Assembly: GCA_020216965.1 (NCBI GenBank)
Contig: JAIWOJ010000124.1
Location: 1-6,679 of the forward strand
DNA length: 6,679 nt
Source: Prosthecobacter sp.
GTDB taxonomy: Bacteria > Verrucomicrobiota > Verrucomicrobiia > Verrucomicrobiales > Verrucomicrobiaceae
Reading direction: 5' to 3'
Shown: positions 1-5,651 of the stretch, piece by piece
How positions within the stretch are numbered: the first letter of the stretch is position 1
Layout: each line of letters starts with the position of its first letter
The notes under the pieces: generated by a model
What the model was told of the DNA's origin: nothing
Databases searched by the model: none
What the model saw: the letters and a program-made list of their open reading frames with translations, nothing else
Made by a program: the position numbers and the translations under genes

Positions 1-990
1 TCCGCAACGATTGAGCCCTACCAAGATCGCCCCTCTGCCCGGGAGGAGTTGGTGCCATTTTTGATGGGCCAATTTCAGGGGGAGGGAGCCTGCGATGGGG
101 AAACGTGGCTTCGGCGCATGGCCTACTGGTGGGATGAGAATCCGTATGCTCAGGCGCATCCTTGTCGTGGCTGGGTGCTACGCAGCTCAGGCAGGGTGGC
201 TGGGTATCTCGGCACCATTCCTACGCTCTATGAAGATGCGGAGGGGAGGCAGGTGCCTGCACTCATCGCCACCTCTTGGGCTGTGGAGGAAGGGCAGCGC
301 CAAGCTGCCCTCCCCATGGGTCTGCTGCTCCAGCGCCAGGGACGCCATTGCCTGCTCATTGATACCACGCCTAGCCCAGAGGTTCAGCAACTGCTCCTGC
401 GCTGGGGATGGATCGGGCGCACAAGCATGCGCCGCACACTCGTGTTGCGCGGTGCTGCCGGGGCGGTGCTGGCAGGATTCTCTAGCCGGGAGCCACCTCT
501 CTGGCCTCCCGGTCTGCGGGTGGTGACAGATTTGGAACCAATCACCCATTTGAGGCAGAGCGGGGTTACGGGTCAGCTACACAAGAGCTACAGCTTGGAG
601 TCTCTGCGCTGGTACCTTCGGTCTCCGATGCGCCGTCACTTCATGGTGGGCTTGGCTGACGACCGCGGTGGGCTACACGCCTTTCTGATTCTCACAAACC
701 GCCCTATGAAGGGCATCCCGACCTGGAAGGTGCTGGATTGGTATTCCGCTGAAGCTGGGCCTGACATGCCGCAGTTGCTCGCTTGGTGGCTCATGGATCA
801 GGCTCCTGATCCTGAGGGTGTCTCCTGGCCTTTTTTGAACTTAACTTCCTTCCCCGGCCAGCAACTTTGGGACGAGCTCCCTTCAGTCTATGCACGGGAT
901 GAGACCGTCTGCCATTTTTATCATCTGCCCCCAGCCTTAGCCGGGCAGTCCATTCGGTCAGTCATGGCTGAGGGGGATTGGGGACTGTAA
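1..990 (+). CDS. GNAT-like acyltransferase, 5' end missing (partial)
   Basis: The reading frame is open from base 1 to the TAA at 988-990, giving 329 visible residues. The TTG at 49 and ATG at 64 are possible internal starts. However, the residues before them (IEPYQDRPSAREELVPFL) read like the first strand and helix of a GNAT fold, so the true start probably lies left of the window. Visible residues 58-71 (WVLRSSGRVAGYLG) resemble the beta-strand pair of GNAT enzymes. The following stretch, with PALIATSWAVEE then a helix PMGLLLQRQG, resembles the acetyl-CoA-binding strand and helix, but the usual R/Q-x-x-G-x-G/A loop is not clear. The second half (YLRSPMRRHFMVGLADDRGG onward) may be a second, degenerate GNAT-like unit, as in FemAB-like or polysaccharide-cluster acyltransferases. 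No signal peptide or membrane segment is visible. The substrate cannot be named. The gene is confident; the family assignment is moderate. Confidence 0.6.
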   Translation, partial: SATIEPYQDRPSAREELVPFLMGQFQGEGACDGETWLRRMAYWWDENPYAQAHPCRGWVLRSSGRVAGYLGTIPTLYEDAEGRQVPALIATSWAVEEGQRQAALPMGLLLQRQGRHCLLIDTTPSPEVQQLLLRWGWIGRTSMRRTLVLRGAAGAVLAGFSSREPPLWPPGLRVVTDLEPITHLRQSGVTGQLHKSYSLESLRWYLRSPMRRHFMVGLADDRGGLHAFLILTNRPMKGIPTWKVLDWYSAEAGPDMPQLLAWWLMDQAPDPEGVSWPFLNLTSFPGQQLWDELPSVYARDETVCHFYHLPPALAGQSIRSVMAEGDWGL

Positions 991-1024
991 AAAAAATCCG
1001 CAGGCGATGGCACCTGCGGATTTT
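989..1024 (-). terminator. Rho-independent terminator between convergent genes
   Basis: A perfect 12-bp inverted repeat pairs AAAATCCGCAGG (993-1004) with CCTGCGGATTTT (1013-1024) around an 8-nt loop. Read on the minus strand, the GC-rich stem runs directly into eight T (complement of the A run 989-996), a classic intrinsic terminator for the beta-barrel gene ending at 1053. Read on the plus strand, the stem ends in TTTT, so it can also stop transcripts of the gene ending at 990. The A run overlaps that gene's TAA stop codon. Confidence 0.88.
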
Positions 1025-1052
1025 GGGTGGAGCCTTGCTCTATGATTCAGGA

Positions 1053-1709
1053 TCAGAACTTCACGCGCAGGCCGACATTCAGGCCGAAGGCGCTGTCAAA
1101 GTCCTGGGATTGGAAGCCGCAGGTGCCGGTGACAAAGAGGTCGCAGCCAGAGCAAACTTCATAAAGCACACGCACAAAGGCGCTCCAGTCTGCCAACGCG
1201 GTGTCGTTGCTATTGTAAATCGCGCCCAAATGGGTTTCCAGCGCGCCAAATTTGGCACGGATGTGTGGGGTCACATAGACACCCCAGCTATTTTGTCGCA
1301 AGCCGCCATCGATGTCCAGTTGCCCGTAATGACCGCCTACCTCGGTGACAAAATGGATATTGTCCGCCAAGGGGATCCATCCACCCACGCCACCATGGAA
1401 GGTCCAGTAATCCCCATCCAAGGTGCCTCCAGGGCCGCTGAACTCGATGTTACTCCAGGAGCCCCCAAGGGACAGATAGAGATGCTTGACCGGAGAGAAC
1501 TCGAGCCCCAGAGCGACGCCGTTGCTATCCGCATCAATCGGCGCTCCATCTACCTCTGCCCACTGCCGTAGCCAGGAAAGGGAGAGGTTGCTGTAGGATA
1601 TTTCTGAGGGTTCGACCGTGGGGCTGATCGTCGCAGCAGGGGCAGGGCTGCCAGCATGGGCGGCAATGGCAGCGCTGAGGGTTAGGATTGTTAGGGCGGT
1701 CTTAAGCAT
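1053..1709 (-). CDS. Small outer-membrane beta-barrel protein
   Basis: The product is a 218-residue exported protein. Residues 1-19 form a signal peptide (MLKTALTILTLSAAIAAHA), with a likely Ala-x-Ala cut before Gly20. A Pro/Ala/Thr-rich linker follows. From about residue 40 the chain alternates hydrophobic and polar or aromatic residues in short strands (LYLSLGGSW, YWTFHGGVGGWI, IHFVTEVGGHYGQLDI, GVYVTPHIRAKF, LETHLGAIYNS), as expected for an 8-10-strand OmpX/OmpA-like barrel. It ends in GLRVKF, with the terminal Phe used as an outer-membrane assembly signal. Cys186, Cys189 and Cys197 cluster near the C-terminus. The ATG start is preceded by no Shine-Dalgarno sequence, but it is the start that gives the signal peptide. 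Transcription probably begins in the shared region with the divergent gene and ends at the hairpin 989-1024. The specific role (porin, adhesin, structural) is unknown. A plus-strand frame across the same bases has no such signatures. Confidence 0.75.
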   Translation of the reverse strand: MLKTALTILTLSAAIAAHAGSPAPAATISPTVEPSEISYSNLSLSWLRQWAEVDGAPIDADSNGVALGLEFSPVKHLYLSLGGSWSNIEFSGPGGTLDGDYWTFHGGVGGWIPLADNIHFVTEVGGHYGQLDIDGGLRQNSWGVYVTPHIRAKFGALETHLGAIYNSNDTALADWSAFVRVLYEVCSGCDLFVTGTCGFQSQDFDSAFGLNVGLRVKF

Positions 1710-1740
1710 GGTTCGTTGGTTTAGTGGTTTGATGGTGGGT

Positions 1741-1765
1741 GTTTCTGAAGATTCGCTTCAGGAAC
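1741..1765. promoter_or_regulatory. Imperfect inverted repeat in the barrel-gene leader
   Basis: GTTTCTGAAG (1741-1750) and CTTCAGGAAC (1756-1765) form a 10-bp dyad with a 5-base spacer. Nine of ten positions are complementary, and the exception is a G-T wobble. It lies 32-56 bases upstream of the barrel start codon, just downstream of a possible -35 box. It could be an operator near the transcription start or a 5'-UTR hairpin. A seven-T run (1771-1777) lies six bases to the right, so a plus-strand terminator is an alternative, though no plus-strand gene lies upstream that would need one. Confidence 0.35.
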
Positions 1766-1771
1766 CAAGGT

Positions 1772-1800
1772 TTTTTTGTCGAATTGAGGCGGAGCGTCAA
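1772..1800 (-). promoter_or_regulatory. Weak sigma70-like promoter candidate for the barrel gene
   Basis: On the minus strand TTGACG (1800 down to 1795) matches the -35 consensus at five of six positions. Seventeen bases further lies an all-A hexamer (1777-1772), which matches TATAAT at only three positions. The spacing and location, 63-91 bases upstream of the start codon, are suitable, but the -10 element is poor. This is a guess from consensus matching only. Confidence 0.2.
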
Positions 1801-1896
1801 TGCCAATTTGGTCCATCAAACTTGAAGTCGTGTTTCAGTTTAGACAAATGCAAACCTCAGCGCCATCTCTTCGTTTAGTGCCCCCCTTTTTCCTCC

Positions 1897-4365
1897 ATGA
1901 TTAAACCCATCTTTTCTCTGCTTCTCCTCTCGGCCATAAGTCACGGCCAGCTAGCTGACCAAGCTACGCCAGCGGATAAAATAAAAATCGCAAAGGGATT
2001 CAGAGTGGAACTGCTCTACTCTGTGCCAAAAGAGCAAGAAGGCTCGTGGGTGGCGATGACCCAGGATGACCAAGGGCGACTGATTTGCAGTGACCAATAT
2101 GGAGCGCTCTATCGGATCACCCCGCCCGCCGTCGGAGGGAGTGCAGGAGAAACGAAAGTGGAAAAGCTGAGCATCGATTTCGGGCACTGCCAGGGGCTGC
2201 TCTACCATGCCGGTGCCCTCTATGGGGTGGTGAATGACGAGGCATACCAGGGCAGGGGACTCTACCGCTGCAAGGATACGAACGGGGATGACCAATTCGA
2301 CACGGTCGAGCTACTCCGCCCCTTTCCAGGCAAGGCCGGTGAGCACGGTCCGCATGGCGTCATCGCATCCCCTGATGGCAAAAGCCTGTATGTGATGTGC
2401 GGCAACCAGACCCCGGAGCCAAGTTGTGAAACCAGCAGGGTGCCACGTCACTGGGGTGAGGATCAGCTCTTCCCGATGCTGCTAGGGCGTGGTTTCATGC
2501 GCGATACACTGGCCCCTGGTGGGTGGCTGGCAAAGACGGACTTGGATGGCAAGCAGTGGGAGCTCATCAACATCGGCACACGCAATACCTATGACATCGC
2601 GATCAACCGCCAGGGAGACATCTTCGGCTTTGATGCGGATATGGAGTGGGATACCGGGATGCCCTGGTATCGGCCCACGCGCGTGTGCTTCATGCAAAGT
2701 GGGGGCGAGTTTGGCTGGCGCACTTGCAGCAAAAAATGGCCGGTCCGCTGGGAAGACAGCCTGCCGCCCGTGGTGGACATCGGTCCTGGCTCGCCCACGG
2801 GGGTGGCCTTTGGCTACGGGGCAAAGTTTCCAGCCAAATATCAGGAAGCACTCTTCATTTGTGACTGGAGCTACGGGAAAATGTATGCCGTTCACCTTTC
2901 CCCTAGCGGCGCGGGCTACACAGGCACGGCGGAGGAATTTATGAGCGCATCACCGCTGCCTCTGACGGACATTGAGGTCTCCCGAAAAGATGGTGCCATG
3001 TATGTGAGCATCGGCGGCAGAAAGGTGCAATCCGGCCTGTATCGGGTGACATACACTGGGGGGGAGGCATCGGATGCTCCAGTCAAGTCGGGCACGACCG
3101 ACCTTGCCAAGCTGCGTGAAGCTCTGGAACAGCCAGGCACAAGTGTCGAGGCTGCGTGGCCTCACCTCGCATCGCCGGATCGCCATCTGCGCTTTGCCGC
3201 GCGCACCGCGTTGGAGCTTCAGCCGCTGGCCTCATGGAAAGACAAAGCACTCCAAGAAACCAATCCGCGTGCCGCTTTGACCGCGCTGATGGCCCTGGCA
3301 CGCAGCAGCGGTGGGGACAAAGCGCTGATGAAGCCGCTCCTGGATGCCCTTGGTAGGATTGATTTCAAAGCGCTCAAAGGGCTCGATCGTGTGACCTACA
3401 TCCGCAATCACATGCTGGTCTTCACCCGCCTCGGCGAGCCGGATGAGCCGACCAAGGCTGCCCTCATCGCCAAGCTCAGCCCCCTGTTCCCGACGAACGA
3501 CACGGGGCTCAATCGCGACCTTGCTGAAGTGCTCGTTTATCTTGGCGATGCGGCGATCGTGGCCAAGGCGGCACCGTGGGTGAATGACTCGCCCACGCAG
3601 GAGGAACAGATCGACTACGCGCGCATCCTGCGTTTTGCCAAAACTGGCTGGACGAAAGAACTGCGTGCCGACTACTTCCGCTGGTTCCTGCGTGCCGCGA
3701 ACTACAAAGGCGGAGCCTCCTTTGACCTTTTCATTGGCGAGATCAAAAAGGATGCCCTCGCCACCATGAGCGAGGAGGAAAAGCTCGCCATCAAGGATGT
3801 GCTGGATGCCAAGCCAGAGCCGAAGGCACCTAGCTTCACCACCAAGCCGATGAACTTCGTCAAAGCCTGGACGGTAGCTGACCTTGAGAAATCGCTCGGA
3901 GTCGGGCTGGAGGGGAATCGTGACTTCCAAAATGGCCGGAACATGTTTGGGGCCGCGACGTGCTTTGCCTGCCACCGCTTCAACAATGAAGGCGGCGCTG
4001 TCGGGCCGGATTTGACCTCGGTGGCTGGGAAATACAGCCCACGGGATCTTTTGGAGCACATCATTGAGCCGAGCAAGGAGATCAGCGACCAGTATGGCAG
4101 CACCGTTTTCACGCTCCAGGATGGCTCTCAGGTTGTGGGCCGTATCGCGAACATGAAGGAGAACACCATGATGGTCTGCACGAACATGATGGACCCAAAC
4201 AACTTCACCAATGTGGACGCGCGTAAGGTTGTGAAGACAGAGGAGAGCAAGGTCAGCATGATGCCGCCTGGCCTTCTTTACATGCTCAAGGAGGACGACA
4301 TCCTCGACCTCCTGGCCTACCTACTCAGCAAAGGCAATCCCGACGATCCGATGTTTGTGAAGTGA
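1897..4365 (+). CDS. Secreted PVC-type dehydrogenase-like protein with CxxCH haem domain
   Basis: The product is an 822-residue exported protein. Residues 1-18 (MIKPIFSLLLLSAISHGQ) look like a signal peptide. Residues ~25-385 form a propeller-like domain of the PVC 'membrane-bound dehydrogenase' type, related to sugar quinoprotein dehydrogenases. It contains HGPHGV (150-155), CGNQTPEP (from 168), RNTYDIAI (229-236), a DADMEWD acidic loop (~246-252), GGEFGWR (269-275) and a GSPTGVAFGYG block. DTNGDDQFDTVE (127-138) fits an EF-hand-like calcium loop. Residues ~400-650 are helical, HEAT-like. Residues ~655-822 are a c-type cytochrome domain: Cys689-x-x-Cys692-His693 binds haem, and Met789 in SMMPPGLL is the likely distal ligand. 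It probably oxidises a sugar or alcohol in the periplasm and passes electrons to its own haem; the substrate is unknown. The start is forced: an in-frame TAG (1876-1878) lies upstream with no other start codon between. At 822 residues it seems shorter than many PVC relatives, which often exceed 1,000. Confidence 0.93.
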   Translation: MIKPIFSLLLLSAISHGQLADQATPADKIKIAKGFRVELLYSVPKEQEGSWVAMTQDDQGRLICSDQYGALYRITPPAVGGSAGETKVEKLSIDFGHCQGLLYHAGALYGVVNDEAYQGRGLYRCKDTNGDDQFDTVELLRPFPGKAGEHGPHGVIASPDGKSLYVMCGNQTPEPSCETSRVPRHWGEDQLFPMLLGRGFMRDTLAPGGWLAKTDLDGKQWELINIGTRNTYDIAINRQGDIFGFDADMEWDTGMPWYRPTRVCFMQSGGEFGWRTCSKKWPVRWEDSLPPVVDIGPGSPTGVAFGYGAKFPAKYQEALFICDWSYGKMYAVHLSPSGAGYTGTAEEFMSASPLPLTDIEVSRKDGAMYVSIGGRKVQSGLYRVTYTGGEASDAPVKSGTTDLAKLREALEQPGTSVEAAWPHLASPDRHLRFAARTALELQPLASWKDKALQETNPRAALTALMALARSSGGDKALMKPLLDALGRIDFKALKGLDRVTYIRNHMLVFTRLGEPDEPTKAALIAKLSPLFPTNDTGLNRDLAEVLVYLGDAAIVAKAAPWVNDSPTQEEQIDYARILRFAKTGWTKELRADYFRWFLRAANYKGGASFDLFIGEIKKDALATMSEEEKLAIKDVLDAKPEPKAPSFTTKPMNFVKAWTVADLEKSLGVGLEGNRDFQNGRNMFGAATCFACHRFNNEGGAVGPDLTSVAGKYSPRDLLEHIIEPSKEISDQYGSTVFTLQDGSQVVGRIANMKENTMMVCTNMMDPNNFTNVDARKVVKTEESKVSMMPPGLLYMLKEDDILDLLAYLLSKGNPDDPMFVK

Positions 4366-4384
4366 ATCTGCCAAGCTTGGAATT

Positions 4385-4426
4385 GAAACCGTGCAGCTAG
4401 GCCGCCATGGCCTCTGCACGGGTTTC
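4385..4426. terminator. Two-tier hairpin, probable bidirectional terminator
   Basis: The outer arms GAAACCGTGCAG (4385-4396) and CTGCACGGGTTTC (4414-4426) pair over 12 bp with one bulged G. An inner stem, AGGCC (4399-4403) with GGCCT (4409-4413), closes a 5-base loop. It begins 20 bases after the cytochrome gene's stop and contains the last nine codons and the TAG of the convergent radical SAM gene. On the plus strand it is followed by a pyrimidine-rich TTCCTCC. Neither side has a clean U tract, so termination is likely but may depend on other factors. Confidence 0.55.
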
Positions 4427-5578
4427 TTCCTCCCGCAGATAGCAGGAGGGGTCGGGTGCCCAGAAGTCCCCAGTCATCTGTAGGGCGCGCACACGGAAGC
4501 CGCCGCCGCAGACATTGAGCCAGCGGCAGGAGGCGCATTTGCCGGTGAGGTGCTCTTTGCGGTTGCGCAGGGCATTGAGTTGAGGGTGGTCGCGGCTGCT
4601 CCAGATCTCGCTGAAGGGGCGCTCTTTGACATTGCCCAGCGTCAGGCTGTGCCAGAACTGATCGGGGTGCACATTGCCTTGGGTGTCGATGTTGCTGATG
4701 CCGGTGCCTGAGCTATTCGCGCCGCCACCGTTCCAGGTGAGCAGTTCCAGGGCCTTGGCGGCGCGTTCGGGATCTTCCCGCAGCAGGCGCAGATACAGGT
4801 AGGGGCCGTCCACCGGTTGGTCCACGGTCAGCACCTCGCGCGGTCTGCCTTCGGCGGCCCATTGGGCAGTGCGGTCCAGGATTTTATCGAGGGCGCGGCG
4901 GGTGTCCTCATGCGGTACCTCAATGAGGTCCGCGCCCCGTCCGCTATAGACCAGGTGGTAAAAGCACACGCGCTCAATGTCCTCGCGCTCGATGAAGTCT
5001 AGGATGTTGTCCAGGTCGTCGATGTTGTGGCGGGAAAGCGTCAAGCGCAGGCCCACCTTCTGGCCGACCGCCTTGCAGTGCCGGAAAGCGGCCACGGCTT
5101 TATCAAAAGCCCCACTGCGCCCGCGGAAGTGGTCATGGGTGTCCCCCATGCCATCCAGGGAGATGCCCACATAGGAAAAGCCGATGTCCTTGAGCCTCTG
5201 CGCCTCATCCGCGCCGATGAGGGTGCCGTTGGTGCTCAGCGTCAGACGCAGGCCGCGGCGGGTGGCATACTCTGCTAAATCAAAAAAGCGCGGGTGGATC
5301 ATCGGCTCACCGCCGGAGAGCAGCAGCGCAGGTACCTTGAACTGAGCCAGATCATCCACCACGCCCGTGCATTGCTGCCAGTCCAGCTCACCAGGGTAGA
5401 ATTTGGAATCTGAATCTTGATAGCAGTGCAGGCACTTCAGATTGCAGCGGCGGGTGATGTTCCAGACCACGATGGGGCGGCGCTCTGCCGCCGTGCTTGG
5501 CGCGCCATGGCCGCGGCCGTAGCGCAGATGGTCCATGGGCTGGGCGACATCACAGTAGAGGCGGGTGAGATTGATCAT
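4397..5578 (-). CDS. Radical SAM enzyme of the AhbC/NirJ family
   Basis: The product is 393 residues and cytoplasmic. Cys45-x3-Cys49-x2-Cys52 (RCNLKCLHCY) binds the SAM-cleaving 4Fe-4S cluster, and SGGEP (88-92) is the SAM-contacting motif. STNGTLI and the GISLDG strand follow in the usual TIM-barrel order. The C-terminus has Cys348, Cys351, Cys357 and Cys379 (CX2CX5CX21C) within CRWLNVCGGGFRVRALQ and PDPSCYL, a single auxiliary cluster. The N-terminus (INLTRLYCD...LRYGR), the SSGTGISNID and GNVHPDQFW segment, and this tail are typical of AhbC and NirJ. AhbC (12,18-didecarboxysiroheme deacetylase, alternative haem route) and NirJ (haem d1 synthesis) remove side chains from sirohaem-derived tetrapyrroles. 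I cannot separate the two, and no other ahb or nir gene is visible. The start follows a weak GAGG only three bases away. The gene lies 73 bp downstream of a sulfatase gene on the same strand with no clear terminator between, so co-transcription is possible. Confidence 0.85.
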   Translation of the reverse strand: MINLTRLYCDVAQPMDHLRYGRGHGAPSTAAERRPIVVWNITRRCNLKCLHCYQDSDSKFYPGELDWQQCTGVVDDLAQFKVPALLLSGGEPMIHPRFFDLAEYATRRGLRLTLSTNGTLIGADEAQRLKDIGFSYVGISLDGMGDTHDHFRGRSGAFDKAVAAFRHCKAVGQKVGLRLTLSRHNIDDLDNILDFIEREDIERVCFYHLVYSGRGADLIEVPHEDTRRALDKILDRTAQWAAEGRPREVLTVDQPVDGPYLYLRLLREDPERAAKALELLTWNGGGANSSGTGISNIDTQGNVHPDQFWHSLTLGNVKERPFSEIWSSRDHPQLNALRNRKEHLTGKCASCRWLNVCGGGFRVRALQMTGDFWAPDPSCYLREEETRAEAMAA

Positions 5579-5651
5579 GCGCCTCTATCAACGCTGCCCT
5601 AGCCCTGGGATGCGTTCCCGATCTTGTGCAGTGCTGGGCGCGGCTTGCCTT
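5579..5651 (-). other. Short gap between sulfatase and radical SAM genes
   Basis: This 73-bp spacer separates two minus-strand genes. It has only a minor stem (GGGA/TCCC around 5608-5620) with no T run, so I see no convincing terminator. No strong promoter hexamers stand out. A weak GAGG lies three bases before the radical SAM ATG. The gap is compatible with read-through from the sulfatase gene, but an independent promoter cannot be excluded. Confidence 0.4.

Larger units (their letters stand above)
1710..1896. promoter_or_regulatory. Divergent intergenic region, two leaders without Shine-Dalgarno sequence
   Basis: This 187-bp region must hold the promoters of the barrel gene (leftward) and the cytochrome gene (rightward). 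The leftward leader (1740 to 1710, minus strand) has a single G in 31 bases and repeats AAACCA/AACC units, so it is likely unstructured. The rightward leader ends in a 16-base all-pyrimidine run (1881-1896) that abuts the ATG. Neither has a GGAGG-like site upstream of its start. No convincing rightward -35/-10 pair was found; TTGAAG at 1822-1827 has no acceptable partner. Confidence 0.5.

Noticed and set aside
978..1571. A 197-codon plus-strand open frame antisense to the barrel gene
   Set aside because: It starts with TTG inside the previous gene, runs through the terminator hairpin and has no recognisable domain. The minus-strand frame has a signal peptide, amphipathic strands and a terminal Phe.
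1822..1850. A rightward promoter built on TTGAAG upstream of the cytochrome gene
   Set aside because: At 17 bases of spacing the partner hexamer is CAAATG, which barely matches a -10 element, and other spacings are no better.
2489..2944. A 151-codon plus-strand frame overlapping the propeller domain, considered as a frameshift
   Set aside because: The main frame is continuous and keeps family motifs before, within and after this stretch, so no frameshift is needed.
3232..4059. A 275-codon minus-strand open frame inside the cytochrome fusion gene
   Set aside because: It lies wholly antisense to the helical and haem-domain region, whose motifs are clear. The antisense product shows no domain logic and is a by-product of high GC content.
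4371..4380. A perfect 10-base palindrome, CCAAGCTTGG, between the convergent genes
   Set aside because: It is short, has no loop to form a useful hairpin and no second copy nearby. The larger hairpin at 4385-4426 better explains termination.
4397..5578. Annotation of the radical SAM gene as an anaerobic sulfatase-maturating enzyme
   Set aside because: It follows a sulfatase, but it has one auxiliary four-Cys site (CX2CX5CX21C), lacks the other cluster's cysteines, and matches the AhbC/NirJ N-terminal and C-terminal patterns.
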